Positions 11,177 through 24,163 of a stretch of DNA of 64,000 bases are shown in pieces. Both the position numbers and the translations under genes were made by a program. The first letter of the stretch is position 1; each line of letters opens with the position of its first letter. The stretch covers positions 46,786,221 to 46,850,220 of the forward strand of contig NC_134643.1 in the NCBI RefSeq assembly GCF_030463565.1, read 5' to 3'. Below the pieces are notes generated by a model. It was not told where the DNA came from and did not search any database. It saw only the letters and a list, made by a program, of their open reading frames with translations. Origin of the DNA: Pelecanus crispus. Its lineage: Eukaryota; Chordata; Aves; Pelecaniformes; Pelecanidae.

Positions 11177-14100
11177 CTCTATGCCTATCTGAGTGTAGGA
11201 CAGTGATCTAGGCCTATAATGGGATTACAAATCCCTAATTCTAAACATGCATAAATATTAGTGGTTTAACTTTTAGGAATGTTTTCTTGATCAGTTCTGG
11301 CGCTTCACAATGATTATTTTCACAGTAAAGTCAGCAGATGAATATATTTAGCCATATCATCAATTGTCTGATGTTTCCAGACAGAACTTTTTGGTTCTTT
11401 CTTTAGCTAAATAGATCTAAAACATAAACCTGTATTGCTATTGGTAGTCCCTATACCTTTTCAGAAGCGTTAGTTTTTCCCCCAAGTAGGCTTACAGAGA
11501 TTAATATTAAAGGCTGAATATTAAATATTTCAAGCCTATGACACTCATCTACTTGAACAATAAAACTGAAGCATAGTAAATGAGATCTCAGAAATACTGG
11601 ATATGTTTCTTCATTAAAAAAACTTTTTAATTAAACCATCCAATATAATGTTTTGATATGGCACTTTACTTTTGAAGGTAAAGTGAGCTAGAGACACCTG
11701 ACGAAATTGTAACTTCAATTCCTTGGTGAAAATGTTAATGACAGCAAAACGCTCTTGTAGCTCCCTTACATGTTTTTCTTCCAAGTAACCAACACAGGAA
11801 CAATGAAAAAAGTGCATCAATGTCATAGGGCAACCCAAGCCCATACTGCACCATACTCTTCTTTTTGAGACCTGCCATGGAGTTAAATCTTCAATGCACA
11901 AGACGACTACATTACAGTCACCCCTGTATGCTGTAGGTCTCATCACTTGTACTGTTTATGGGTATTACAAAAGATTAGCATCCACAGTTCCTGAATGCAC
12001 ATACCTGCATTTATTTCCATAATTCTTTTATTTGTTCACTACCTCCCAAATTATTAGTGACAGCTACTTCAAAGTGAAACCCTGCTGGTAGCTACAGAAC
12101 CACTACTCTTATTCATACCCATTTTGTAGTTTCTATCATCTTCATCATTGTCTGAAGTCACTTTGGATTAAATAGATTATTCCCTTTCTGTGCACTTCTG
12201 TGGACTCCCCAATTAAAAACACGAGCTGTATAATTTCGTGACATGGGGCACATTTACCACTAAAAATTTCGAGCTACTGCATAACTCTCAGGAAGAAAAG
12301 GGTTTAGTCACTATGGTCACAATAAATATAAGCACAGGACCTTAATGAAAAGATCAGACTCCAACTACTAATCTGTAGAACTCTCCTTAATCCCCCGAGC
12401 TATGCAAACGTAATTGATAAAAGCAATGCTAAAAAGTATGTAAAAGAACCAGTTAGCTGTAGCCTGCTGTTACTTTTGACTACAGGTTTCTAGTAATGCA
12501 GAGGAAAACAAACTAAATGACTTGATAAAATAACATTATCTGGATGAACTTACCATTTCTCCTCTTGGCACTGTCCTTGTAGCTAGATATCTATGTTCAA
12601 TGCTGTGTATATATGTAACAAATAACACTCTTCCTCTTTTTTCTTTCAAAATAAATTGTTTCTTAGATTAGAAGGACAGTCTTAGAAGACAGTATCAGCT
12701 CTCATGACCTGGCAACTATCAAGGGTCAAAAAAAGAGGTATTTGTTTCTCGTTCAGTTCCAAAGAACAGCATTTATGCAGCGAGGAGCACATCAGTGGGG
12801 AGTTTAGCCCACTCTGACGCCCCATAAGCAGATCGGTGCAGCAGAGCCGTAACCATTTAATCTGCAGATCCTGGATTCCAGCACCTGAGCACCTATCGTG
12901 AGCAGAAACCAGAGATCCTCCTTAGGGAAACAGTCTTTCTGCTTTTAGCACTTGGGGTTTTGTAACACAAATTGTCTCATGGCAGGTAGAAGACAAAACA
13001 AAATTCAGCATTTTTGCATATAGATAGTTTAAATCTACGTGCCACTTCTTATCACGTTATCTAGTGAGCAAGCGTGGACTAAATAGGTTAGTAAAACATT
13101 AAGCTAGCTTAGTTTATTTTCATAACGTTTATTTTCTTTTTTAATTTGCAAAGTGGGATCCTCAAATATAGTTTCTCAACAGATATATGTGTTTCCTCAA
13201 CTGGGTTGATATCAAGATATTAAAAAAATAGATACAAATGTGGGGATAATCTCTCTTTTGGGAAAATATATAAATAAATCCAGACTTGAAAAGAATGATC
13301 CAAATTGCTACTAATTAAAAACTACATAGAAGACAACAAAGTTCATGACAAATCTATACACAAAAGGTGGAGCAATCAGCACGTTGTAGGCCGTTTACAC
13401 ACCAGCTTTATGAATGGACCAACAATTGTTTTACTAAGGGTTCAGATTGAACTACTTTAGACCTTTTTTTTTCTTTTCCAAATCCCACAAAGGTTCTCTT
13501 TAGAGGAAAGTCAGCAAGCTAGCTGCATGGCTGTCAGTTCACTATTAACTACCCACTCAACAATTTCCAGAAGGCATGCATGAGTTAATAAAAATTCTAT
13601 GGAAAATTGGTATTTCAGAGCTCTGTCCTGTCTTCACTGATTTTATTAAATGAAACGCCCTTCTATTTTTCTTATGCTCACAACACTTCTGTCCATTAAT
13701 CCATTTAGAATGGCTTCTAAAGTCTTTGATTAATCATTTAAAACATTACTTTGTGAAAGCAAAAATAAACACTAAGATTACAATCAGGTTTTTAACTTCA
13801 TGTTCTTTACCTAATTCTTAGTGCAGGCATAATTTAACAGACTATAAAGATAAAAAAAATCCAAAGTCTACATTGTCCCACATCTCCAAAGCCTTAGTAT
13901 CTTAGCAGGTGAAAGTTTTTGGTTTGATTTTCCTATTACTGGCAAGAAAAAAAAATTCTTTCAAGATGGGTATGGGGTGAGAAAGTCCCTGTAATGTCAA
14001 AGCCAGCTTAATGAGATGATCCATTTAAGTGACTATTATGATTTCCCAAGAAGTTACCTGCAAAAGGAGCAAGGGAAGCTTCACATTCTGTTCCTCAGAA

Positions 14101-17100
14101 CCAAAAAGAGAAAATGAATGTATTGTACCTGATGCTTTCTTCCCTCGCTTACTTCTGATTCACTGCTTCACTGGTCTATAATGAAAGGAAAAAAAAAAAA
14201 AAAGAGATGTCTGAAGTTGCCTGCATTCACTGATTATCCAACTTAAAATTTCAAACTGTGCAGCCTTGAGTAAGATGAAGTGGAAGGGATAGAAGATGTA
14301 CTGGAAAGACGTAACTACTTGAGATCTGCAGGCTTTCAGAGAATAGAAAACAAACTGTTGGAGAAGGGAGAAGTTGAGTGTCTGACTAGGGAAAAAGAAA
14401 AAAAAGAATGGCAACAGAACTTATGCTCCTCTTTTTCACATTTCAACATCTATACTACATATTCACTGCAAAGTTTAATAAAAACCAGTACAAGTTTAAT
14501 ATCCCATTGGACTAACTTCTCATATGTTTCAAATTGAAAGACACAGTTGAAAGCAGCAGCTTTTACAGGCAGCCTCCATAAACTCATATAATTGCTGTTG
14601 GACTATTTTCCTAGTGATCACCAGGTCAAAGAAAGTAATGAGATCTATCTTTCTTTCCTCAAAACATTCCTCCCCTCCATTCTCCACACTTTTCTCCATA
14701 GAAAGAGACTAGGTCGGTTGTTACAGTACTACTCTGTAAATGAAAGCAAAGGTTCAATTCCCTTCTCTGCCGGTATGACCTTGAGCCGCCCAGCGTCATC
14801 AGTGCTGTATCGCTGCCTTCCAGCGGTCCTGAATTAATTTAAGAGGCTTGACAGTGCAGGAGCGCGGGCTCAGCAAGCGGCTGACACTGGGCTGCACCGG
14901 CTTCTCGTGACTACCGTCCTGGGCTGCTACTTCATGGTAATCAGCAAAGGACAGTGTGAGGAAATACGCAATTTTAACTTCTTCCTTTTAGAACTGTTAT
15001 ATCAAGAATTCTGGTGGGAAAAAAGGTCTCTTGTACGAGAGCCTGTGAGAAGCTGGGCTTAGTTGTAGCCCCTTTTTATCTCCAAATCAAATAAAGCTAC
15101 GGAAGAAAGAAAGCGATGGGGAGAAATGCCAGAAACTCCCTCTCCTCCCTGAGGCCAGCAATGCCGGGGCTAAGGTCAGATACCACACTGGTTTTTGATT
15201 AAGTGCTCTGCCTGATCAGGTTATCTGAAGCACTGGGGGAAGAGGGAGGCATTTTCAGGTGCCTCTTCAGGAAAACCAGATAAACCTGGTCTGTTTCATA
15301 TTAACTATCCCCAAGAACATGGAATAAAAAGACTAAAAAGAAGGGCAACAATTAAAGTTAGAATGAGGTAAGATTAAATTTTGGTGACCAATACTGTGGA
15401 ACAGATACTATGGATCCTGAATGTCTCTCAAAATTCTAATTCTTAAACAAAACCAGAGAATAATGCAAGTATAAAAATTATTTCTTTTTAGAGCAGAATT
15501 CTGTTCTTTTCCACTAATCAGCCGCTGAGACTTCTTGTTGCTAAGGAGGAATGAAAAAACCAAAAAGGCTAAATTAACTTACTAGCTCATATTACCTAGC
15601 CTATTTTCCAGGAAGAATCAAGCATATGGAGTATTTTGACAGTAAAGTTTTTGCTCACTTTAACAGAAGAGAAGAAAATCTGGATTTCAAATGCATCATT
15701 CAAACTTCATCCAAATGCTTTACGGATAAACACCATATCTAAAAGTGTGCTGCTGTGTAGACTGTATACCAGTATCCATAGCGATACCAGTAATCCAGGA
15801 TGGCCACTGACCAATGGAATTACTGGTCTAAGACTTACAGTTTTCCAAAATCTTTCCAGACAGCTGACATCATGGCAAACATCTGCCCAGCAGGTATATA
15901 AGTGAACTGATGGCAAACTGAGGTCCTTTTAAGATGACAATTCAGAATACTTGTGTTTAACATTTCCTTAGCCAAAGAATGCTAAAAGATCATAGAGTAG
16001 CAGACACATGCAAACAAAAAATGGAAGAACTTCAAGCGTGAATTCACATGGAAAATGTTCCATGTTATTCACAAGTTACATGAAGCTAACGTTTTAAGTC
16101 TGTTGCACTACCAATAAAACCCTTAATAATTGCAAGTAGTTGCAGTTTGCATTTTTTTACATAAAAGCTGACAGCCTAGAGTAAGAATCAAAACAGACTG
16201 TGTATGCCAAAACTTGCCTTCCCACTTTCTGGGCACTTTGCAGATTTCTGCTCTTTAATGTTTCAGCATGGAGCCATTAAAAATTGGCAATGACAGCAAT
16301 TTTCAGAAAAAAAAAATAGAAGGAAAAGTATAAAACAGAATGTCAAATTTATGCTCCCTTTCTCTCCTAGACTGGACATGCCCATTTCAAGAAAAGCTCA
16401 CACATTTTCTGTTGGTGCACTACCTTATGACTTATGTTCAGTTTTTGCTAAATGACATCACGGCACAACGATTCAAAGCCTTGCAAAAAGCATTGAAAAA
16501 GTTGAAAATACCTCAGGATACTGACACAAGAAACATTTTAGACAACTCAAATTCCTGACCTATTCCTCATTTAAGTTTGGCATACAATTCAAAACTACTT
16601 ATTTTTCCCATGTATTTTAAATATGGATTTTTTTGCAGTTTACATCAACTTGTAAATGAGATCATTTAATACTGTAATACTGTAAATGTATTGCAACTCC
16701 TACACAGCATGCCCTGAGAATTTTATTCCAAAAACATTACTTACTTTGATGTCTAAATAGTCTTTATTGTACGCAGAAAAACACCTCAGTATTATTTCTT
16801 GGCTGCCAAAGTAGACTGAGATAAAGGCAAAAGTATAATAGTACTCTCCTGTGTGAACTTACGGAAAATAGGTAACTTGCTTTATGGCAAATTTAGTCTT
16901 ACTAAGAATGCTTTCATTTTATTAGGCCAAAGATCACTAATTGCATCTCGAAATCAAAATATAAAAGAATTCTTTCTCCAAAATGTTCCAAAGAACAAAG
17001 ATTAGAAACTTGATATACTCAGCATACCAAAACCTCAGCCCATCTACCTGATCCATCACAGCTAGAAAGCCATACTTAGTTTATGAACAAAATAAATCAC

Positions 17101-17600
17101 CAAAGTATAAATCACCAAGCACAAAGTGTATGTTAAGTCTACACGATCTTTACACTCAAACCATTTTTGGACCTTTGGCAAGTTTTATTCTTTGTGGAGA
17201 AAGATAAATAATAGCCACCCAAGTACAGTTTATGTTGTTTTCACGTGCCAAACCCTATCCACTAGCACACAAACCACACTCCTAGCCTTGGCAGTTCATG
17301 GATTATGTCACATGTATCATTTTACTCAAGTAAGCATAATTTTAGTAGTCACAATTGCAGGAAGTGTTAGAGCTAGAAAACAAATGTTCTACACTATGTA
17401 GGTTTATGTTCAGATGGTACTAGGTTCTAATGATTTGGGATGCAGGATATTACCTAGCTAATAGAATTTAAGTTCAGAAATACAGATCATTTATTTTCAA
17501 GGTACAAGATCTCTCTCACTCAGCATAGAATACGTATTTTCAGGATGAATATCCTCCACTAAGGGACTGATGAGATAAATCAAGCCAATGACAAAAATCA
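11177..17600. other. Intergenic DNA downstream of CCDC59
   Basis: AT-rich sequence with no supported gene. A 110-codon minus-strand frame at 11614-11946 and an 85-codon frame at 14280-14537 show no recognisable domain. A minus-strand AATAAA near 16763 could serve as a distal polyadenylation signal for CCDC59, but nothing here proves use. Confidence 0.5.
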
Positions 17601-17621
17601 CATAGAAGCAAAAAGACATTA

Positions 17622-17627
17622 TTTATT
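17622..17627 (-). terminator. Likely CCDC59 polyadenylation signal AATAAA
   Basis: The plus strand reads TTTATT, which is AATAAA on the gene strand, 60 bases after the CCDC59 stop codon. Cleavage would be expected near 17600, giving a very short 3' UTR. Confidence 0.55.
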
Positions 17628-17686
17628 AAAATTAATAAATTGTCCACAGGTAACTCAAGACCTGTAATTAAGACGTATGCAGAGAT

Positions 17687-17848
17687 TTATGTATTTTGCT
17701 GTATTTTCTGAAGAAGAAACTCCATTTGTAAGTTTAGATTTGGCTGTCCTCTTTTCGTCTTCTTACTCAATATTTTATAAGCTTCCATTTTCTTTTGCTT
17801 GTACAACCGTTGAGCTGCTTCTCTTTGCTGTTTTCTTTTTTCTGCTTC
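17687..17848 (-). CDS. CCDC59: CCDC59 coding exon 4 with stop
   Basis: The terminal exon encodes residues 157-209, with TAA at 17689-17687. It starts after AATTTCAG with [20 protein letters not shown] and ends [20 protein letters not shown]. The C-terminal motif is nearly identical to the mammalian one, which settles the identity of the gene. Confidence 0.95.
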   Translation of the reverse strand, partial: EAEKRKQQREAAQRLYKQKKMEAYKILSKKTKRGQPNLNLQMEFLLQKIQQNT

Positions 17849-20800
17849 CTGAAATTAAACAGATAAGATTAAGAAATAATTACATACCTTCTGTAACTAT
17901 GAAGCTATCAATAAGCAATAAAATTTCTTTTTGGAAAGATACTGGCAATTAGGTATTGTACTGACACTAGAAACACCATTACTCTTAAAAGTTTAATCAG
18001 GACTCTCCTTCAGCACATACTGCAATCAAAACATATGATATTGCCTAAAGCTTCAAGAGAAGAGCCAAGTTTTCTTCAGTAGAATATCCTACAGTAAGAT
18101 TTGTCACTAAAATGCATACTACTTTCTTTCTGTGAAGTAAGCTCCTTGACTTTCTTCCTTGAATGACAAAGTGGCAAAAATTTCCCACTTTCTCCTTTTG
18201 AGTGCAAGAAAGAGTTTCATCCAGTGGCCCCCATGTAAATGTCTTGCCAATCCAGATGTGCTAGGATACTGGCCACATCTGCATGGGACTGGCAGATAGG
18301 GTATGGGACATATGTGGAGCTGGAAGCTGGGTGAGTTTGTGACACTAGGATAGCATTGCAAGCAGCATTACCTAGGGCAACTTAATCAGGACCAAACTAT
18401 TAGTGACCTGTCCTCTTCGAAGCAACACAGACTGCTGTCTTCACTAAAAGATAGGAAAAATAAAGCCTAACCAAATTTTCAACTGCACAAACTTTCCGTG
18501 TTGAGGGGACAGCACACATGCAAGTAAAACACTAATGGAGGCACTTAAGACTGTATGGATAATCATCATGATATTATGTTCATTTTTTATCAAACAGCTT
18601 ACAGCCCCTTCTCTAGTGTTGTAATTTTATTAAGTAATTTGGTCAAACATCCACAACAAGCAAGCTAACTAGCTTGCTTCACTTATATCACGTCCTACCA
18701 AAACATGCAAGACATCACCAATCAGACTGAAGGACTGCTTCAGTTCATTTGGATGATTTCTTCTCGTAAAGCTTATTCTTTGAAATGCCATGCCATGCTG
18801 ACCATAAAGGCAGATGTTTCTGCAGAATACTCAAACAGATTTTAATTTATCAATTATGTTATTGTTTTCCAAGACACAGCCAGCTTCTGTGATGTACAAA
18901 AATCAGTATGAATACTCTGTGATGTAGAATATACAATTAACCAGAAATGACCCAAGAAAGTATTTCTAAATAGAAATCTAAGAGGCTTCTGGGGGTGGGG
19001 GAAACCAAACAAACCAGCAAATATAACATCTCTCCATTCAGAACGCTTTGAATATTTCACTGTAACAATGATTAATACAATTCATTCTTTTTTAAAAAAA
19101 AAAGAAAAAAAAAAGAGTAGCATTGACTAACTTACCTGTAATTCACTTCCTAATAATTTTACTGCTGTTCGGCATACTGTTGTAAACAACATTTATTTAA
19201 GCTACCAACCAAATGCTTACTCAAAGCAAGAACATTCATCTTACTTAAGTAGTTGTTATGTTTGTACTTTCTCTGATCTCTACTAAATCCCAACTTTTTT
19301 ATATACTGTGGAGGCCAAAACTGTGCCTTTAAGCTTATTTCTTTTCCCAAAATAAGAAAGAGCAAATCCAGTTTGCTAACATATGTGAGGGAAAAGTATG
19401 CGATCATCATACCAGTATTCCACATAAATGATTACTGTTATTTTGGCACTTAGCTACTGTTTGTTTTGCCTAACTATCTTGAATAAGGCCAAAAATGCTA
19501 ACACCTCCCCTCAGGCAACTCTCATGTGCTGCTCAAAGAAATTGCCTTGTGGTCTCGCTGGGTTTTCATTTGTTCCTATTTCCTCGAAATAAGCTGGTCT
19601 TTTAGCATGATCTTTTAAGCATTTCTTCTAGCATGATCTGTATCTAATATTCAAAAAAGAAGCTCTCAGCTGAACAACCACATAACTCACCCAGAATCAC
19701 AGATCAGCTTGCATAAAACTATTCTAGTTTTCAATACAGCTAAACTGAAGAAATAATATGCTTTATCCAGCTATATATTTATGTAATATTTGTACAGCAA
19801 TTACTGAAATTTATTTTGTAAGCAGCAAGTTACACAACTTCTACAGTGTTACAGTGTGTGCCATTTTACAGTGCAATGAACAATGTACTGGTAGAGAACA
19901 AAACTAATTAAATAAGGATGTCTCAAATGAATAACTCAACTGAGTTATTCAACCATGACAATATTAAGAGACACCCCATAAGACTAAGTCCCATTAAATT
20001 AGTAGGAGGGAAAAAATTACTGAAGATTTTGGGCACGGACACGATTAGATTTAATTGTTTCACTGTTGGTCAAAGCACATAAAAAGGTAAAATGAAGACT
20101 GCGTTATGATAACACCATAAGAAATAGGATAGATATTTCATTTTTCATCACAAGATGATGGTATTATTATTACTTCCCCTTCTAGAATATTTAAGAGGTC
20201 TAGTATAATCTACTGGGATACGCAGATCAAGCTCTAAGTTTTTCTTGATGTACCAACTGACATAATAAAATCCCGCTAACGGCAACTGCAAAACAAAAAT
20301 AGTAAGAACAAAAACAATGGTAACTTTGAACACCTGCATGCCTGAATATTACTGTCAGGTTGAAAAAGACTGAAAGAATACCAATACCTGTGTTCCTTCT
20401 CCTATGGTCCTATTTGGGTCCAGATAGAAGACTAGCAAGTAGAAATGGTATTAATCTAGTCTTTGTCTACAATCAAGCAAGATCTCTGTTTAAGATTTAC
20501 CTCTTTCTTTCTAGCACGCTCAGCCTTTATTTTCTCATACTCTTCTTTTGCTTTCTGATTGGACGTTTTCTTCTTAAACTTGCTTTCAGTCATAACTGAC
20601 CTATGAGAAAAAGTACATGTACTTCAGATACGGACTATCACCGAGCAGACATAACTATATATCCCATACCCACTGCATAATCAGAGCACAGTCTTCCACT
20701 CTTCCACTGTTTTTTGCATATTTGGGGGAATTAATTAGAAATACAGATTTACAGATTACATAAGTAACAAGCAAGGCTCATCCTTCTACACTGAATGGAT

Positions 20801-23800
20801 ACCTATTGCACTACTCTTACATGATACCCAGCACCACTACATGTCACGTAATGAGCATCTAGCATGAAAATACAGCAAACTAAACTCCTCCAATGCCGAG
20901 TGTACTGAAGACTGGACTGCACAGAACTTTTAGTAACACATACACCTTACCTGCTGGATCTTCACATGGATGGTGTTTCATGAAATTTAAAGAGTGCCTA
21001 AAAGAGTTTTTTTTCCCATTGTACTAGCTCTTGAGAGCTAGAAAAACTGAATGCACTAGCTTAGAGCTGTATTAGCTCTTTCTAGTTCCGACACATGGAT
21101 GCAACTGCAGAGATATGAGGACAGCCAGCTGTTAGCAGATTGCCATCCAGAGAAGTCAGGCTGATATGTCAAGGTGAAAAAACACAGTAGTAACCATGCT
21201 TTTCTAAAAGTTTCCTCTTGACGCAGATGGTCCTCAATGTTCTGAAATTAGAAACTGAATTTTCCTTCCCAGTTTCAATATAAAAAAACTGCCCAGGTAT
21301 CTTTCAAAGAAAACAGTAAAGAAAACCAGTGCCACCTGTCTGGCTTTTACTGTCACACTACTCTGAGTGGATTTTTCTGGTTATTTAGCTCTAAATTTTT
21401 TTCTGATTTACAATAAAGCCATTACATAAACAGTGACTCTTCACACTTGAAAAACATAAGCTTTGCTAGACAGTTAACAGCTGTTCACAAAAATAAGTTT
21501 TTGATTACTCTATTACTCACACTACAAAAAATTGAGAACTAGCCATCACCATCTAGGACATTACAGACAAAAAGGAAAGGGAAGGTATTTACTCATACTT
21601 TCATTTAGAAATACCACACTCTTCAGGAGGGAAAAAAAAAAAAAAAAAAATCTTTGCTTTATTCTCATCTCCATCTTGTGGCAATACTGTGCAATGACTC
21701 CTCATCTTCTCAGAAATACAAAACCACTTAAATTGCAATATATGCCAAAATAGAATTACTTAACCAAAGTCTTATTTTACATCCCCACAGAACACTGAAG
21801 TCTATCTAATAGACTCTATACCTCACCCCACCTCACAGATTGGCAGTCACATTTTTCCAGAATTATTAATTCTGGTTTACAGTCACAATGACCATAGTTT
21901 AAGCAAAATTAAAAAACCCTCTGGTTTAAAGAAAAACAGTTGTATTTCAGACATCTAGATGAATATTCCAAACAAAACTCTACCTTTCTCCCACTGCTGA
22001 GCTTAGATCTGACTACCTTTCCCCCACCTCTCCCAAGCTCTCTTCCCAGGAAAGTTTAGATGTAGATACACCTTGGAATTCAAAGACTTATGGCACTCCT
22101 TGTCCTGGGGACAAAAAGGCATTATTTCAATCACCGTACTTTAATGTTGTTTAAAAACACTTCCATGACAGTGTTAGACCTGAGTGACTACTGCTTTTCA
22201 TTTTACTGACATACCTAACCGAGATTTCAGGGGGAATTACTGTCACACAGGGAAAAATGGTTTAAGTTGTCTGACATTTGTTAGACCACAAATTAAAAAC
22301 TCCATTTGACTTTTCCCAGTTATTGTAAGTAAATTTAAAACAAAACAAAAAAACAGAAAACCCAAACACCACTGGCAAACTATTATGACATCTCTATTAT
22401 TTAAAATTATTATTTTGATCAAGAACACTTTACTGCTTTAAGGTTTTACTAAATCCTCCATTTCATTTTTTTTTTTTAAAGTTCATAGTTAAAAGCCCCC
22501 CCTCCCCCCCCCCCAAAACTAGCCCCACCCCAAAAGGATAACTACACATAATGTCGCTCATTCTAGTGGAACAACAATGCAATATGAAGAAAACAACTTA
22601 TCAAAATGGGAACAGAAAGATAATGCAAAAAACGTTCCTGAAAAGTGACACTAATTTAAAAATACCGAGAATCAATTCAAAGGAAAACTCTGTAGACTCA
22701 AAAGCACACTACCTAAAATGCAGGCTCTTCTCTTTGTAGGCATGGTAACAAATTGGCCAAATGCTGCTCTTGGGCTGAACCCTACCCTTAAAGTACAACG
22801 GTAACTGTCATACTATTTCTGTGGAATCAAGCCCTAAACATCAATTTTGCTTTCTGATTCTGATGCAAACACAACAAAGCTGTATGTTTAAATTTCCTAA
22901 CAATTAGGAAAAACTTTTAAGACTTAATGGCATTTTTTTAGTAAAGCAAATCACCATACTGAAGTCCATGTGAAGTATAAGATCTAAAATATTTCTTTAA
23001 TGATGAAAACAATTACTTGTTTTTGGAAATATATTTCAAAAACTTACTCTACTGCTTTATTAAGTTTTTCTTCTGATAAAACTGAATCATCTGGAGCCCT
23101 GCGCCGTTTCTTACGCCTTTCTTCCTCAAGCCTTTCTTCCTCGGCTAGGTAAAGATGTTTCAAGTGCTCTGGATAAGTATCTGTAAACTGATCATCCTGT
23201 TGTGAATGGACCTTTCTTCCCTTTTTCAACAGTTTCCTGTATTGTCTTTCGACCTTTTGTTTTCTCCGAAATGCAAATCCTCGTCCTGAAAGCATAAGAA
23301 AAAGGGTTAAATATACCTGCACTGAAGTAATACCAAACCATTCAATTGTTGCCAGGACCATTTCAAACCATTTTCTTTCCAAAACAGAAAAAAACCCACT
23401 ACTTGTGCTCATTTTAATAAGGACCAGTCAAAAATTCAAGAAAAACACAGTTATAAATCTATTCCCTACTGTCACATTGCAGCTTGTACAGATTTACTGA
23501 AAATTGTCACCTAAACCCTTGAGAGAATGTGCCATTGCAAACATACTACTTAATGCACACTCAACATCATAAACCTTTGTCGATGCTTTTCGAATCCAGT
23601 GAAAAGAGGTATTAACATTTCACTTCTCTCCTACTTTTCACAGCTTCATAAGCAACAAAACAGATTCCTAAAGATAGTCTCAAGAAGACAATGACAGAGT
23701 AATACTCACTGCTTAAGTAGTCTGCAGCTGCAATGCCACAGGAAAAAAAGTCACTAAATCACTGTATTATACTATATTAATATTCCATTATATTTTTTCA

Positions 23801-24163
23801 CACAAATAGTATTTTTATTGCTACTACGTTCTCTCTACACCTGTCCAGTAAGAGGTAAGGCAGGCAGGTCCGGCCTCGGCCCAGGCCGAGCCAGCTCCGC
23901 GGCCCGGCGGGAGGCCAAGGGCCGTGACCAGCGGGGCCGGGCCCGGCAGGGCCGGGCCGGGCCGGGCCGGGCCTCCCTCAGTGCCGTCTCTCCCGCCCGG
24001 ACGCCACCTCAGGCCCCCCGGCCCTCGACTCACCCTCCTGGAGGCTGCCCATGACGTCGCGCAGCAAGACGGGCCTCCACAGCCGCTTTCGGCGGGGACC
24101 ACGGGCCCCAGCGCCCGCATTTTCCGCCGCCGGTCCCGGTCCGCCGCGCCGCGCCGCCGCCAT
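17687..24163 (-). CDS. CCDC59: CCDC59 (TAP26/BR22), complete, 4 coding exons
   Basis: This encodes a 209-residue basic coiled-coil protein. In human, CCDC59 is a nuclear partner of the transcription factor TTF-1 (NKX2-1) and belongs to the rRNA-processing Fyv7-like family; the conserved role is probably in small-subunit ribosome biogenesis. Coding exons on the minus strand are 24163-24034, 23285-23048, 20600-20501 and 17848-17687 (130, 238, 100 and 162 bases; 630 in total with the stop). All introns are GT-AG and all phases join cleanly. Landmarks are WRP near residues 29-31, [10 protein letters not shown] at the exon 1/2 join, [19 protein letters not shown], the basic run RRKKRRR (a likely nuclear signal), [20 protein letters not shown], and the C-terminal [17 protein letters not shown]. 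It is shorter than the human protein (about 241), mainly because an acidic linker around residues 115-130 is missing. The start ATG has G at -3 and +4. It shares a promoter with METTL25. Confidence 0.96.
17849..20500 (-). other. CCDC59: CCDC59 intron 3
   Basis: A 2652-base GT-AG intron. I see no nested gene or recognised transposable element. A 4-A-interrupted A-rich stretch lies at about 19092-19117. Confidence 0.85.
20501..20600 (-). CDS. CCDC59: CCDC59 coding exon 3
   Basis: This 100-base exon encodes residues 123-156: [20 protein letters not shown] followed by [14 protein letters not shown]. The acceptor is CTCATAG|GTCAG and the donor AAAGAG|GTAAAT. It enters in phase 2 and leaves in phase 0, matching its neighbours. 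Confidence 0.95.
20601..23047 (-). other. CCDC59: CCDC59 intron 2
   Basis: A 2447-base GT-AG intron. It contains a 19-base A tract at 21632-21650 and the C-rich tract at 22496-22530. No coding sequence is recognised. Confidence 0.85.
22496..22530 (-). repeat. C-rich/G-rich homopolymer tract in CCDC59 intron 2
   Basis: The plus strand has C7-T-C11, then AAAACTAG and CCCCACCCC. On the transcribed-RNA sense of CCDC59 this is a set of four or more long G runs, a candidate quadruplex; the complementary strand could form an i-motif. The tract is likely to vary in length and to be error-prone in assemblies. Confidence 0.8.
23048..23285 (-). CDS. CCDC59: CCDC59 coding exon 2
   Basis: This exon encodes residues 44-122. 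The acceptor is TTTCAG|GACGAGG and the donor GTAGA|GTAAGT. It holds the most conserved block ([20 protein letters not shown], then the [18 protein letters not shown] stretch) followed by a glutamate/arginine coiled-coil segment. Confidence 0.95.
23286..24033 (-). other. CCDC59: CCDC59 intron 1
   Basis: A 748-base GT-AG intron. The half next to exon 1 (23850-24033) lies in the CpG island and includes the GGGCC repeat; the remainder is AT-rich. Confidence 0.88.
23949..23973 (+). repeat. (GGGCC)5 microsatellite
   Basis: Five exact GGGCC units in succession inside the CpG island, within CCDC59 intron 1, about 60 bases past the exon 1 donor in the direction of transcription. On the gene strand it reads GGCCC. 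The G-run strand could fold as a quadruplex. Confidence 0.92.
24034..24163 (-). CDS. CCDC59: CCDC59 coding exon 1
   Basis: This exon encodes residues 1-43 plus one base, beginning MAAARRGG and ending ...MGSLQEG. The donor is GAGG|GTGAGT. It is extremely GC-rich, being inside the CpG island. The alanine/glycine/arginine-rich N-terminus is poorly conserved; the RRKRLWRP segment is what aligns with mammals. Confidence 0.93.

Noticed and set aside
11614-11946. 110-codon minus-strand frame
   Set aside because: No motif, no splice context and no resemblance to a known gene; kept only as intergenic.
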